A DNA stretch of 64,000 nt, taken from NCBI GenBank assembly GCA_007922305.1, contig ML677333.1, positions 13,246,541 through 13,310,540 of the forward strand, given 5' to 3'. The translations under genes were made by a program, and so were the position numbers. Origin of the DNA: Dermatemys mawii. Lineage: Eukaryota; Chordata; Testudines; Dermatemydidae. Under the pieces are notes generated by a model. That model did no database searches, was not told where the DNA came from, and worked only from the letters and a program-made list of their open reading frames with translations. This document shows, one piece after another, positions 1 to 11,026 of the stretch. Numbering within the stretch: position 1 is the stretch's first letter; every line of letters starts with the position of its first letter.

Positions 1-719
1 CTAGGAGTGCTGCACAGTCCTTCCATTCCATCCCCATCACCCATGAGGTAAAAAGCTGAACTTTGATTTCACAGCAGCAAGACTTCTTCCCATTTCCCTA
101 GCTGTCCAAATAATGATGAAATCTAAAAAACATTGACAAAATTTGTCAATTTCACTTAAAAATTGAGTGCTTCTTAAGGACATGTATGTTGAGATTGTAA
201 ATCACAAAGTGCACATTAATAAGGTACTTAACATTCATTTTCATTAGTTAATCAATCTGACATTCCATCGCTACTGCACAGATAGTGCCTATCCCAACGA
301 ACCAGTTGCGGGTCAGCAAAATTGTTGTTTCCTAGAAGCCATTATCTGCTGCTTTTATTTTTCACACCTGTTCTCCTTATTTTATTCTTGGGTTTGTAAT
401 TAAAGGAAGCCATCAGGGTTTTGTATCTGAAGCCTATCTCCTCAGTTGGTTCACTTCAGCAATTATTTACAACCGGAGTTCCAAGAAGAGTGTAACTGTT
501 TAAAACCCATCCCGCAAAACTGAGCTGCTTTGTCGGTATCTTGCTCTTATTCCCTAGGTTTTTACGAAACACAAAAACAAAATCCAACAAACCATCATTA
601 ACATTCGCTGAAGTTAAGATGAGGGAAAATAAGAGATTTCAGATGTCAAATATGGAATGACCTTATTTCTTCTCTCCACAGAATCTAAGTAATAGCACTG
701 CTGAATTTTGAGCAAATCT
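1..719. other. unrecognised non-coding sequence
   Basis: AT-rich single-copy-looking DNA. I see no open frame of note, no terminal inverted repeats and no recognisable LINE or SINE motif. Confidence 0.5.
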
Positions 720-890
720 GAGGGCTTGTCTATGTGGTGAGTGCACACCAGCTGGGGTGTAAATTGTCATGCATTCCAGTGTGTGTCATGCACTAACTCT
801 CCATGAGGACCCTTGCGGTGTGCAGTAAAAGTTCCCTAGTGCGCACTGACGTAGTACTGTTTGACATAGTACTGTGTCTCTGAGGTCTCG
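720..890 (+). repeat. MITE-like repeat, partial
   Basis: It begins AGGGCTTGTCTATGTGG and contains the string GTGTGCAGTAAAAGTTCC. The same pattern occurs in reverse orientation at about 45255-45432 (ending GACATGCCCTA). Two diverged copies in opposite orientation, with a TATGTCTAC-like end typical of turtle DNA-transposon MITEs, suggest one non-autonomous family. No target duplication could be fixed. Confidence 0.45.
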
Positions 891-2234
891 ACTGCTCTTC
901 CAACTCACCAACTATGCCACTGCTTGTGCCTTCAGCTCCCAGTTCCCTCTATGATACCACTCCACTGTACAGATTGCCACTGACAGAAACAGTAACACAT
1001 GTGGCAAGGGAGGAGGAATACATCAGGCCGGTGGAGCACCATTTGGCACTGCACGCAGGAACTGCCTCATAAGTGTTCCTTAAACCATCAGTGCAAACAT
1101 ATTTGGATATCGTTAGTAACAGGAAGGCAGCACCTCGGCCTCCTGCTCTCCCCTCCAAAAGTTCCAAGATGGTTTTCCAACCCTTACTCTATACCTGTGT
1201 AACAGGATAAGTTAGACAATTAGCAACTAGATACGGAAATCTTTATTGCTCTCAGTTCTTGGGTTATAGATCAAATTTAGTACATGGTTGGGGTCACTGG
1301 AATCCTACAGTTTACCTGTAGTGGCTGTTTCTAGCATATACACCATATCACGTGCTGGGATGGTTAATCCAGGTCCTAGTTAGCTGGAACAAACAGTGGT
1401 GTGTTTGTGTTTATGATTTTTTGCTTTACTGAACTGTAACCAAACCCTGAAATGTGTTTACATTCCCAGGAGATAGGCAGGTTGGAAATGTCTTGAAATA
1501 GGAAACAGTGTCCCTGCTGAATGGGTAAATTGCATGAGATTAAAAAAAAATTGCTATCATCATTTCCGCACAGAGTTGCCAAATTCCGTGGTTTGACCCT
1601 GATTTGCACATCCTGCAGATGTGCTTGACTTGAATATCCCTTCTGGTGTTTTCCTGTTACATGGTTTGTTAAGCGTACTACAAGTAAATTTACCTGAGTA
1701 TAGTGCATGTCCTGTTTTCTTAAAGGATAGCTGAAATAATTGGCTGTCAGAGGAGCAGTAGGAAGAAGTTAATACAGAGAGAGAGAGAGCAAAGCAAAAC
1801 AAAACACTGGCAAAGTATATATTGTGTTCCAACCAAATGCAAACAATTCACTTTTTGACTGGACAGTTCCAGGAGTTTTGTTGCAAGTGAATAGCATTTT
1901 GGGCTCAATCCTGCATGGTATTAAATGAATTCTGGTTGGTGCCAACTGTCTTCAACTTCCATTAAAGTCAGTGACGCCAATTCTAATCCCACACTAGTGT
2001 CAATCAGAAGTGATTCCAAACTGAAGTCAGTGAAGTTACATATGTGTACATCAGATCAGAATCTGGTCGAATGAGCTGGAGGCATTTAGTACCTTATAGT
2101 ATGGAGTTACTTTGTAAGTAGAATGTGAAATTAGTGGTACTCACAATAAGGAGACCTTGCAAGGGAATGGAGACAGCCTGGGAAAGATTGAGGCTAGTTT
2201 TAGGTGTAGGTTGGTTTTAGGTTTGTTTTGATTT
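891..2234. other. mostly unrecognised sequence
   Basis: No gene is recognised. There is a short (GA)n run near 1779-1788. At 1895-2075 are phrases of the palindromic GAAGTCAATGG-type MITEs (attaaagtcagtg, actgaagtcagtg), but the copy is too eroded to bound. Confidence 0.4.
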
Positions 2235-2335
2235 ATTTATTTGTGTTACTATAGAGCCCAGAGGCCCTAGTTATGGACTGGACTCATATTGTCCTAGGCG
2301 TTGTACAAACACAGTGCCCCACCTCCCACTGGGCC
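2235..2335 (-). repeat. CORE/MIR-like SINE 3' part, antisense
   Basis: The pattern actatagagcccagaggccc ... ggcgttgtacaaacac is the antisense tail of a CORE-SINE. The same phrase recurs at about 9832-9960, 49285-49390 and 54805-54915 in this window. The copy is eroded and lacks the tRNA-like head. Confidence 0.5.
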
Positions 2336-2726
2336 AGACTTAGATATGATGTACATGTATGTAACTTCATTGACTTTGGTTTGAGATGACTCTGGATTTT
2401 CCAGTGTGATCCATGTGAGATCAGATTGTGATGTTGCTGAGGGTGATTGCTTATGATGCCACAGTTAGCAAGGTCATGATACCACTGCAGTCATTCATTT
2501 TCAGGCAAGAGGGACCACAGGAGGGTTTGCACCTCCCTGGGAGAGAACTCTGCTATAGCTGTACAAAGGATTCTGGAGTAGAGCTGGTTACAGAGTTTTC
2601 GATATAATATTTATTCATTGAAACTGAAACTTTTTGCAGAAATGTGCAGTTTTGATGATAAAATTTCTGATGAGGTTCCTTGGGCCCAGGATTTAAGGGG
2701 AAGGGAGAGACAGCCAGAGTGTTTCA
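2336..2726. other. unrecognised non-coding sequence
   Basis: No coding or repeat signature that I can support. Confidence 0.4.
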
Positions 2727-2874
2727 CCCCAGACTAGCCAATAGTCCAGTCAGTGGTCATGGCGCTCCCCAAGACTGTGGAAGACCCAGGTTCAAGTCGT
2801 TGCTCTGCCTTATTTGCATATCTTCCACATCCAGATGAATTCCCTGACCACTTAGGTATTGGCTATTCTGGGAC
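2727..2874. repeat. tRNA-like fold-back repeat, copy 1
   Basis: The left part holds an A-box-like stretch (2748-2760 region) and a B-box-like GGTTCAAGTCG at 2789-2799. The ends are inverted: CCCCAGACTAGCCAATAG at 2727 pairs with CTATTCTGGGAC ending at 2874. The element is therefore a tRNA-like head followed by an inverted partner. A second copy with the same head-to-head plan lies at 15104-15245. No target duplication is visible. Confidence 0.5.
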
Positions 2875-4187
2875 AATGCTCTCTGTTTCTCATCAAAAAA
2901 TTCAAAAGGCCTAGTTCTCATTCCAATGTGGAGCAAAAGCAACTATTGAAACCTTGATATTTTTTGTGAAATGGAATTCTTGTTTTCCAGCCAGCCCAGC
3001 TGTGGAGCGCAGGCAGTAGCACCGAATCCTGTCTTCACCTAAAGCACCGACATACTTTGAGCTAGTCCTGAGAGAACCAGAAAGAGAATGATCTTAAAAT
3101 GTTGCCCCATCCCCCCTTTTCTTTTTAATTCTTCTGTTCTTTTCTCACATACTCTAAAAATGCCCCTTTGTTTTAGTGAGAGAGAACATGGTGCTTTGAA
3201 GGGGGGGCAGTGTGAGAAGATGGTGGTGGTAAGAGTGCAAAGGGGAGCAAGTTAGAATGAGCCAGTTAAACAGAGAAAGGAAAGCTACTCCTAATGGGCC
3301 TGAGTCTGCCTCCCTTATTCATATTGAGTAGTACCTTAATCTATGAGTACCAGTGGGACTATTTGCATAATAAGGGGTCTACTCAGCATGACAGATGCTC
3401 CTAAAATGTCCTCTGTAAGAAGATGGGCATAAGGAGCAGGTATTACTGCAACATCAGCTTCTAGTTCTTTCACTTGGAACGAGAGTTTTCACCTTTCCCT
3501 CAAGCGATGGGTATTGATTGGATACTACCACAGACAAGATACTAAAATTGATGGATCATTGGTTTGATCCACTATGGCAAACCTACATTGCATCCAACTG
3601 CCTGGGGAAATGAGGGTCTCCATGGGGCTGGCCACTATGCTGAGCAGTGCTGCAGTGACAAAGAAATGGGCAAAGGGGAAAAGCAGTGATAGAACTGGAG
3701 AAGGAGATAAGTTAACTAGTATATTTTGTATGTCAAATGCGAATCTCTAATTTGGATGAATCATGGCCCTAGAAGGTAGAAACTTTCATTATCTCAGGGT
3801 ATTTGACTTCAAGTCCTGTTTTGAGCCATAAGTGAAAATTAATTCATTGATTGTTCTCCTCTTAGACCTTAGGAAGCCTATCTATATCAAAACATGCCTT
3901 CAGAACTTGCCATGATTAGGATTCTTGGTTGCTAATAGGCAGAGGCCTGCAATAATAACAGCAGGAGGCACATGAATGTTAAGATTAAGGTCTCGTCTAC
4001 AGGGGAATAATTGTACCAGTTCATTTCAATGGATTTTAAACCGATCTAGCTGAAGCAGAACACACACCCGATATGGAGGCATATACTCATGAAATGTGGG
4101 TTAGTAATTTACCACTCTTACAAATCTCTTTAGTTAAACTGGTGAAACTTTCCTCTTACAGACAAGGCCTTCGAAAGCAGCCTGAGA
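2875..4187. other. unrecognised non-coding sequence
   Basis: Contains G-rich and A/T-rich stretches but no gene or element that I can name. Confidence 0.4.
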
Positions 4188-4284
4188 GAGGAAGGATGGT
4201 CCAGTGATTGAGGCACCAGTGTAGGCCTTTGGAAACCTAGATTCCAGCCCCTGCTCTGCCTGTACAGGTTTTCTGTGTGACTTT
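4188..4284 (+). repeat. CORE/MIR-like SINE, 5' half (split)
   Basis: A tRNA-derived SINE head beginning gaggaaggatggtccagtg, then the typical tctgtgtgactttgggc before it is interrupted. The 3' half resumes at 5421 with ggtctctctgtacctctg. The two halves join into one ordinary SINE once the nested elements are removed, so the SINE is the oldest layer of this nest. Confidence 0.75.
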
Positions 4285-4372
4285 GGGCCAGATTTCCAAA
4301 GGTATTTAGGCACCCAAAGATGCATATAGATGCCCAGGGGGTACTTACCAGACAAGCCCTTAGGTTATGTTC

Positions 4373-4653
4373 ACACTGCAGCTGGGAGGTGTGATTCCCA
4401 GCATAAGTACACAGACACACTGGTTTAGCTCAAGCTGGCATGCTGAAAATAGCAGTGTGGACATTAGGACACTGGTGGTGGTTGTGGCTACTGTCCATAG
4501 CCACCTGATCCCCTGGGTCTGAGCTCAGGGGGCTAGTCCGAGCTGTCACTTCTGCTGCAACATCCACACTGTAAGATAGCTTGAGTGAAGCTAGCACAAG
4601 TCCATCTACACATACTGGGGATCACACCTCCCAGCTGCAGTGTAGACATACCC
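4373..4653. mobile_element. Harbinger-like MITE, TTA target duplication
   Basis: The 281-bp element has long terminal inverted repeats: left GGTTATGTTCACACTGCAGC, right (reverse complement) GGGTATGTCTACACTGCAGC, continuing CTGGGAGGTGTGAT on both sides, about 38 bp in all. It is flanked by TTA at 4370-4372 and 4654-4656. A 3-bp TWA duplication with GG/GGG ends is the PIF/Harbinger hallmark. There is no transposase, so it is non-autonomous. It is inserted in the palindromic MITE. Confidence 0.75.
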
Positions 4654-4659
4654 TTAGGC

Positions 4660-5343
4660 CAGGGTGGGCAAATGTTTTGGTCTGAGGGCCAGATCGGGGT
4701 TCCAAAACTGTATGGAGGGCCGGGTAGGGAAGTCTGTGCCTCCCCAAACAGCCTGGCCCCTGCCCCTTCCCACTCCCTGACTGCCCCCCTCAGAACTCCT
4801 GACCCATCCAACTCCCCTGGTCCTTGTCACCTGACTGCTCCCTCTTGGACCCCCTGGCCCTAACCACCCCCTTAAGGCCCCACCCCATATTCAACCCCGC
4901 CCCCGCTCCCTGTTCCCTGATTGCCCCAATCTCTATCCACACCCCTCCCTCTGACAGGCCTCCGGGACACCAACGCCTATCCAACCCCCCATTCCCTGTC
5001 CCCTAACCTTCCCCCCAAACCTCCACCCCATCCAACCGTTTCCTGTCCCCTGACTACTCCCCAGGATCCCCTGCCCCTTATCCAACCCCCCTCCACTCCC
5101 TGTCCCCTTACCATGCTGCTCAGAGCACCAGGACTGGTAGCTGTGCCGCCAGGCCAGAGCCAGCCATCCTACTGCACTGCCCCGCTGCCCAGAGTATTGG
5201 CGGCACAGCAAGCTGAGGCTGTGGGTGAGGGAGGCAGCAGGGAAGAGGCCAGGGGCTAGCCTCCCCTGCCAGGAGTTCAGAGGCTGAGCATGATGGTCCC
5301 ATGGGCCGGATGTGGCCTGCGGACCATAGTTTGCCCACCTCTG
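4660..5343. mobile_element. hAT MITE, exact 8-bp target duplication
   Basis: The 684-bp element starts CAGGGTGGGCAAA and ends TTTGCCCACCTCTG, classic hAT CAGNG...CNCTG ends. CCTTAGGC flanks it exactly at 4652-4659 and 5344-5351. The left duplicate overlaps the last bases of the Harbinger-like MITE, so this insertion is the youngest layer. The interior is C-rich on the plus strand and yields only spurious open frames; there is no transposase. Confidence 0.85.
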
Positions 5344-5420
5344 CCTTAGGCACCTAGTGAATTTTTCAGAAGTGCCTATCTGCATCTTTAGACACCTAAG
5401 TAGCTTTGAAAATTTAGCCC

Positions 5421-5575
5421 TTGGTCTCTCTGTACCTCTGTTCCCCATCTACAAAATGGAGATAACAGCACTTCCCTACTTCACAGAGGTTATGAGGATA
5501 AATACATTAAAGATCATGAGGTGCTCAGATAATACAGCTATCAGGGCCATATAAGAACCTTGAATTCATACATAG
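5421..5575 (+). repeat. CORE/MIR-like SINE, 3' half
   Basis: Continuation of the SINE from 4188-4284: ttccccatctacaaaatgg, then gaggataaatacattaaag and a tail ending near ccatataagaacct. This is the conserved core and LINE-like tail of this SINE class. Confidence 0.75.
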
Positions 5576-5640
5576 CTGCATTGGCAAAGCTACATGGAAA
5601 CATTTTCATTGCATCTGCTTGCCTATAGCTGGCTGTGTCT

Positions 5641-5865
5641 AAGGCCTGATCTACACTAGCAGAGAGGGTCGACCTAAGATACGCAACTTCAGCTACATGA
5701 ATACCATAGCTGAAGTCAACGCATCTTAGGACGACTTACCTGCCATGCTCATGGTGACAGTGGTTGACAGCGTGATCTCCTGTTGACTCTGCCTTGTGCC
5801 TTTTGGCGAGCTGGAGTTCCAGAGTCAATGGGAGTGCCTCTGGGGATAGATTTATCACATCTTAT
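5641..5865. mobile_element. DNA-transposon MITE fragment with internal hairpin
   Basis: It begins AAGGCCTGATCTACACTAG. Near the left end an internal palindrome pairs cctaagatacgcaacttcagc with gctgaagtcaacgcatcttagg. This matches the left part of a family common in turtle genomes; the right TIR is missing here, so it is truncated. Confidence 0.5.
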
Positions 5866-7313
5866 GTTTTGCAGTGTAAAAGCTTAATACAAAAGAAAAA
5901 ACAGGCATATACATGTCACTGATAGCTTGACTAGTTTAGCCTCAGCTCTGAACAGAAACTGTTTCTTTGCTTTTCCAGTTGTATAGATAATCCTGTTCTC
6001 AATGGCCCTGATCCTATCAGATGCTGAGGTCCTTGTGTGTGGTGCTGAATATCTGCAACTGTAATGGACAGTGTGAATTAGGGATGGTTAGTATATCACA
6101 TGTGTCCTTCAGCATTTTCAGGGTCAGTTTCAATATCCCCCCTTCCCTCCCTCACTTACTTTTTTCTTTTATCTGAACCAAAATATTATTATTTGTTGTA
6201 AGGTGACTTTAGTTGAAAGTCACAGATTTTTGTGTCTGACTCATGTTGTTAATTTTGTGCATGTGTAAAATTTCACAAATTAATTACGTTTGCTTACAAA
6301 GATATCGCTGCTCCTCATCTAATGGATAATTTGAATAGGTTCACAAACACTTGCAAGTACTGAATGAATGTTTGGCATATATATTTCAGGTATATACATT
6401 TCCCTAAACCTGGGCAAAGACAAAGGGCCTAATTCCCACTTGATTTAAATGGATAACACATGAGTTTGAAGATAAACTAGACCCCCTAATGTTACACTAT
6501 CTTGCTAAAACAAAATGTGAGCTCAGCTATTGGAGCTGACTGCAGGGACGGGGGTAGAAAATATATTAAATGATATATAAGGACACTGGTTGCCAGGAAT
6601 TAATGCTAGAATATTCTCAGTGGCTTAGCTTCTCTTCTTTTATGGTCACCGAGCTAAGCCCATGCCAGAGTTAGCTCAACTCAAGCCATCAGTGACTACT
6701 GCCAGCCTCTGGCTATTTTTTGTCACCCTGTAGCATTTGTTTCAGAATGCTGCTTAGTCATGCTATTCTGCCGGAGCCTATAATGGTGACGATAATATAT
6801 AATATGACAGGAGCATGGCTCAGTACAGTTCACTTGCTAAAAATAAAAGGTTGAGCATCTTTTAAAAGAATTGATACAGTCCCTTTGAATATTGACAGCA
6901 TCATAAGAATATAATGGGATAAATCAGAAGAACTTTGGCAAAATACTACTAATGGACATGGGAACACTTTACAGGGAAAATATTTGCCTAGCAACAAGTT
7001 TTCAATTTCCAAACTCAAATTTCCATATTCTAAATTTGGAGCCATCTCTCTGTGTCACTCAACATCTCTCCCTCCCGCCCCCCCACACCTTGTGCAATAA
7101 AACATAAATGATGGATCCCATACAAAATGGCACATCTTAATTTTAAGACAATTTTCCTAAATTAGTGTAGTTTGCTTAAAATATGGCTCTAGTATGCCTG
7201 CAAAAAAGACAGCTTCTTATCCGTCAGAACCCTGTGTATGTTCAGAGTCCTGTCCTACTAACTGTTTTTCCCCCCCACTAACGTGAACCCTGGATAATCA
7301 GCTATGAGCTAAG
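5866..7313. other. unrecognised non-coding sequence
   Basis: AT-rich, with no gene or element that I can identify. Confidence 0.4.
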
Positions 7314-7761
7314 ACAAAGTTAGTTGGATTCAATCCTTCTGTGCATCAGCCTAAATTTCAATTTGTTTTCCTTGTATAAAATACTGGAGTTGCACAGGTG
7401 TCATGACCTACAGAACTAGTGATGATGTATAAGAAAAGAAACCAGCTTGGCTCTCAGATCTCAGCTGGAGTAGACAAATGTAGGAAAAGCACGTATTTAT
7501 TTAATTTTGCAAACTGGGCTCACTTGATTTGGAGTCACTGAGAGAACAAATAACAAGCCCTGTAATACCATTTTACAGAGTCACTTTTCAGAGCAAACTC
7601 ACACCTCAGCTATTTTCCCGGTATAAATACATTGCAATCCACTGAAATACAAAGCTAGAGTCCAGGTTTACTGCCATTCCCTTTTTCCCATTTGAAAGTA
7701 TCTACCCACCAGGTTTCTCATTGCCCCCCGTCCTCCGAAGCAGTTCGGGAGGTTGCTGGAC
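7314..7761 (+). repeat. left arm of a 448-bp near-perfect inverted repeat
   Basis: The arm runs from ACAAAGTTAGTTGG to GGAGGTTGCTGGAC. Its reverse complement is 8222-8669, equal in length and differing by eye at only about six positions, three of which fit decay of CpG sites. The arm holds no TIR, poly-A or LINE/SINE motif that I recognise, and no coding frame. It could form a hairpin in RNA or a cruciform in DNA. Confidence 0.9.
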
Positions 7762-8221
7762 CTTTGCTTCTGGGACAACTGGAGGGAAAGATATTAACTG
7801 TGAGCAGCAACTCAGGCCCTGCCAGTTTCCTATAGGGAAGTCCTGCAGAGAAACACTGAAAGGGATAACCAGCCTTTCTACTTTCAGTAAGACATTTGTT
7901 AATTTCTTCCTTGAATGGCCAATATGGGGGTCCAACTCTGCTCTCTCTTTAGATCATTCATATAAAACTGTTAATTTTAGATTACGTGAGGAGGATTCTC
8001 TTCTCCAGTAACGCAAGGCCTGCAGAAAAGCCCTAGACTGGTCCCTCTCTCGGTCCCTGATGTTGAAGGGTAGGGGAGGCAGTTCAGTGGACAGAGGAGG
8101 CATGGCCAAAGCACACAGCACTCTATATACTATGGACTGATGAAACTGATGTAGGTGGCATAAAATTAAAGCAATCCCAGGGGCTGCTCTAGGTTATGCC
8201 AGCAATCCAGGGACCGCTCCA
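7762..8221. other. 460-bp spacer of the inverted repeat
   Basis: Unique-looking sequence between the two arms. At 8155-8215 the phrase taaagcaatcccaggggctg is loosely similar to 34810-34880, so that part may be an old repeat. A 96-codon frame runs from the left arm into the spacer; I see no sign that it is real. Confidence 0.5.
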
Positions 8222-8669
8222 GTCCAGCAACCTCCCAAACTGCTTCGGAGGACGGGGGGCAATGAGAAACCTGGTGGGTAGATACTTTCAAATGGGAAAA
8301 AGGGAATGGCAGTAAACCTGGACTCTAGCTTTGTATTTCAGTGGATTGCAATGTATTTATACTGGGAAAATAGCTGCAGTGTGAGTTTGCTCTGAAAAGT
8401 GACTCTGTAAAATGGTATTACAGGGCTTGTTATTTGTTCTCTCAGTGACTCCAAATCAAGTGAGCCCAGTTTGCAAAATTAAATAAATATGTGCTTTTCC
8501 TACATTTGTCTACTCCAGCTGAGATCTGAGAGCCAAGCTGGTTTCTTTTCTTATACATCATCACTAGTTCTGTAGGTCATGACACCTGTGCAACTCCAGT
8601 ATTTTACACAAGGAAAACAAATTGAAATTTAGGCTGATGCACAGAAGGATTGAATCCAACTAACTTTGT
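8222..8669 (-). repeat. right arm of the 448-bp inverted repeat
   Basis: Reverse complement of 7314-7761 with the same length and about 98-99 % identity. The similarity stops sharply at 8669, and I see no direct duplication flanking the pair. Confidence 0.9.
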
Positions 8670-9831
8670 ATTATACTCATAATAATATTCTGTCTGAATC
8701 AGCTACTTTGCTCAACATATGGTCAATGGAGTTAACATCTGTAAAGCAAACTTTTGTCTTAGTGGAAGTCTCTCCATTGATTTTACAATGGGAATTAATT
8801 CAGGCCAATAATATTCATATTCTATGCCAATTTTCTTTCCTTTCCTGCCTCCCACCATATAAAATCACCATATACCTGCAGCACTACCAAGCCTACCACA
8901 TGAAGGAAAATCACTACTGCTACTTCAGGTGTTTTTTGTACAGCCCCAATGGTGATGAGAAAAATGTCAAACTGTTGCTTAAACCAAGACTATTTTGCTG
9001 TGTAATTCAGGAGTCATGTCTGTCAGGAGAGAAAGAGCTGCCACTTTTATTAACAGCCTAAGCACTCAGCTCTGAGTCTGCTCAGACTTTTGGAAAGATC
9101 TCAATCCAGTTGGACATGCTTAAAGAATTTGTATAGTCAACCCATACTTACATTATGTCCCTTTCATGGTAACTCCTTTATTATTAAGTTGTTATCTCTA
9201 TTTACAAAAACGGAGGAGAGTTTAATGGAGAGACTGGTAGCATTTCTCTTGGATTGTAAAGGCAGGGGTTCTGCTAGGTTTTGTACAAGTGCTTAAATAG
9301 AGATATCATGACGTAGGTCTCATGATACTCTGTTAGGGAATGGATGCTAAATTAGAATTGCAGGATTATTGCTTCCTGGATCACATTAGTTGGTTTCCTT
9401 TCCATGACTGCAATGTCTGAAGGACAAGCTCCCACCCTGGAAAAAAGGCTTGTAGACAGATATCCTGCACAGCTGTATGTGAGAATATTTCCTATTTATT
9501 GTTTAAATAAAATCTCTGGAGTAAATTATGGAAAAACCCACTGAAGCAAATGAAGGTTATGTTATTTCCATGGATGATCTCTTCTAACAGACACAATACT
9601 ACAGAGAGTAAGAATATGAGAGCTTCTGACTTTTTCCCCCCTATGTTGTCTCCTTTTACAAAATCCTTTTCTTGAATTATATCATTCTAAACACAAACAG
9701 AGAAGGCTTTATCTGCTCTCACACTGTCAATCTGGAGTGACCACACACTGACTTCAGTGGACTTCCTCCAGACTGACACTAGTCCAGTGCTACTGAGAGA
9801 AGCATCTGTTCCATTAAGCCAAAGTCTTTTG
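8670..9831. other. unrecognised sequence with one 131-codon open frame
   Basis: An open frame on the plus strand (8666-9061) starts at the edge of the inverted repeat. Its predicted protein shows no domain, signal peptide or family resemblance that I recognise, and I treat it as chance. Confidence 0.4.
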
Positions 9832-9960
9832 TTGTTTTTGTTATAATTTGTACTCTAGTAGCATCTAGAGGCCCTAACAAAGGCTCATTGTGCCAAGATC
9901 TGTACACACACTAAAAAGAAAAGATAATTACTCCCCAACAACGCTTACTGGCTAAGTTAC
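9832..9960 (-). repeat. CORE/MIR-like SINE tail, antisense
   Basis: agtagcatctagaggccc ... gatctgtacacacac matches the antisense SINE tail pattern seen also near 2235, 49285 and 54805. Confidence 0.5.
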
Positions 9961-10051
9961 TCCTTTGATTTGGAAGGAGTTAGGCCAGAGACAACTTTTG
10001 CCTCATTCCTCTCCCACTGGTCTTTCTGTCTTCTCCTTCTTAACTTTCATA

Positions 10052-11024
10052 CAGTAACTCCTTACTTAATGTTGTAATTATGTTCCTGAAAAATGCTTCT
10101 TTAAGTGAAATGATGTTAAGTGAATCCAATTTCCTTATAAGAATTAATGTAACTGGGAGGAGGTAGGTTCCAGAGAAATTTTTTTCACCAGATAAAAGAT
10201 ATTATATGCAGTTTGACTCACAGCTGTGATGAGGTAAGTGAACATCCTCTGGCCCCAGAGCTCTGGTGAGGGTGTGGGCCAACACCATCCCCACTCCTAG
10301 GCCTGCAGAGTCCTCCCCAGGCAAACTCTGTGGGTTTGGGCTTGACATGGGAGCCAAGGAGAGCAGGCAAGCAACAGCAGATAGGAAGGAACAGGGTGCT
10401 GCATCCTTCCCCAGCAACAGATGGGGATGTCTCTGCTGGCATCTGAGCAGCAGATCACACCAATCCCTGCTCCAGTTAGTCACTGAACACCCCCCTATCT
10501 CCCCGTGGTGCAGGGGAGACCAGTTATCTCCTAAGGGACCCAATCCGTCATGCTTAGGACACACAATGCAGATGCACTGGGCATCTAGATCCCTGCAGAT
10601 CTGGAGACAGCTACAGGCTTCTGGGGCCACAGGCATTGACTATTCAAACTACCAGGGGGAGGGGGTGTTCAACCCCTGGCTCTGCCCCAGACCCTGCCCC
10701 CCACTCCACATCTTCTCGTAAGGCCTCACCTCTGCCCCACCTCTTTCCATCCAATTCTGCCTCCTCTTCCATATGTGCCGCATCCTCGCTCCTCCCCCAT
10801 CCCTCCCAGCCTCCCTGCACACCGCGAAACAGCTAATTGTGGCAGGTGGGAGGCACAGAGATGGATGGGAGAAGTGCTGAGCTGCTGGGCCCACCAGCGA
10901 GTGGGAGGTGCTGGGGGGGGGTGTGGGTTGGAGGATGTTAGAACTTTGCACAACTTTAAATAATGAATAATGACTTAATAATGACACAGCTTTAATCGGG
11001 ACAACCTTAAGTGAGAAGCTACTG
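10052..11024. mobile_element. Tigger/mariner-like element, TA-flanked, non-autonomous
   Basis: The left end CAGTAACTCCTTACTTAA and the right end (reverse complement CAGTAGCTTCTCACTTAA) form TIRs of about 19 bp. TA lies at 10050-10051 and 11025-11026. The CAGT start with TA duplication fits the pogo/Tigger branch of Tc1/mariner. The 973-bp body is partly C/G-rich (10660-10920) and encodes no transposase. The open frames here are spurious. Confidence 0.75.
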
Positions 11025-11026
11025 TA

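Larger units (their letters stand above)
4285..5420. mobile_element. palindromic MITE inserted in the SINE (itself split)
   Basis: The left end GGGCCAGATTTCCAAAGG continues TATTTAGGCACC. The right end is GCTTTGAAAATTTAGCCC at 5403-5420, its inverted counterpart. The inverted repeats extend inward to the AAAGATGCA motif on both sides. It is split between 4372 and 5352 by the two younger insertions. A fragment of the same family is visible near 27297-27375. Confidence 0.65.

Noticed and set aside
4585..5448. Overlapping open frames on both strands, up to 171 codons
   Set aside because: They fall across the C-rich interior of the hAT MITE and its borders; proline-rich low-complexity products are typical of this composition.
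7314..8669. CRISPR array or tandem repeat
   Set aside because: There are only two arms, inverted, with a single long spacer; the host is a vertebrate.
8666..9061. 131-codon open frame beside the inverted repeat
   Set aside because: No domain, signal or similarity that I recognise, and it starts at a structural border; treated as chance.
10202..10987. Several frames of 110-150 codons
   Set aside because: Inside the Tigger-like element, on both strands and overlapping; no transposase motif.
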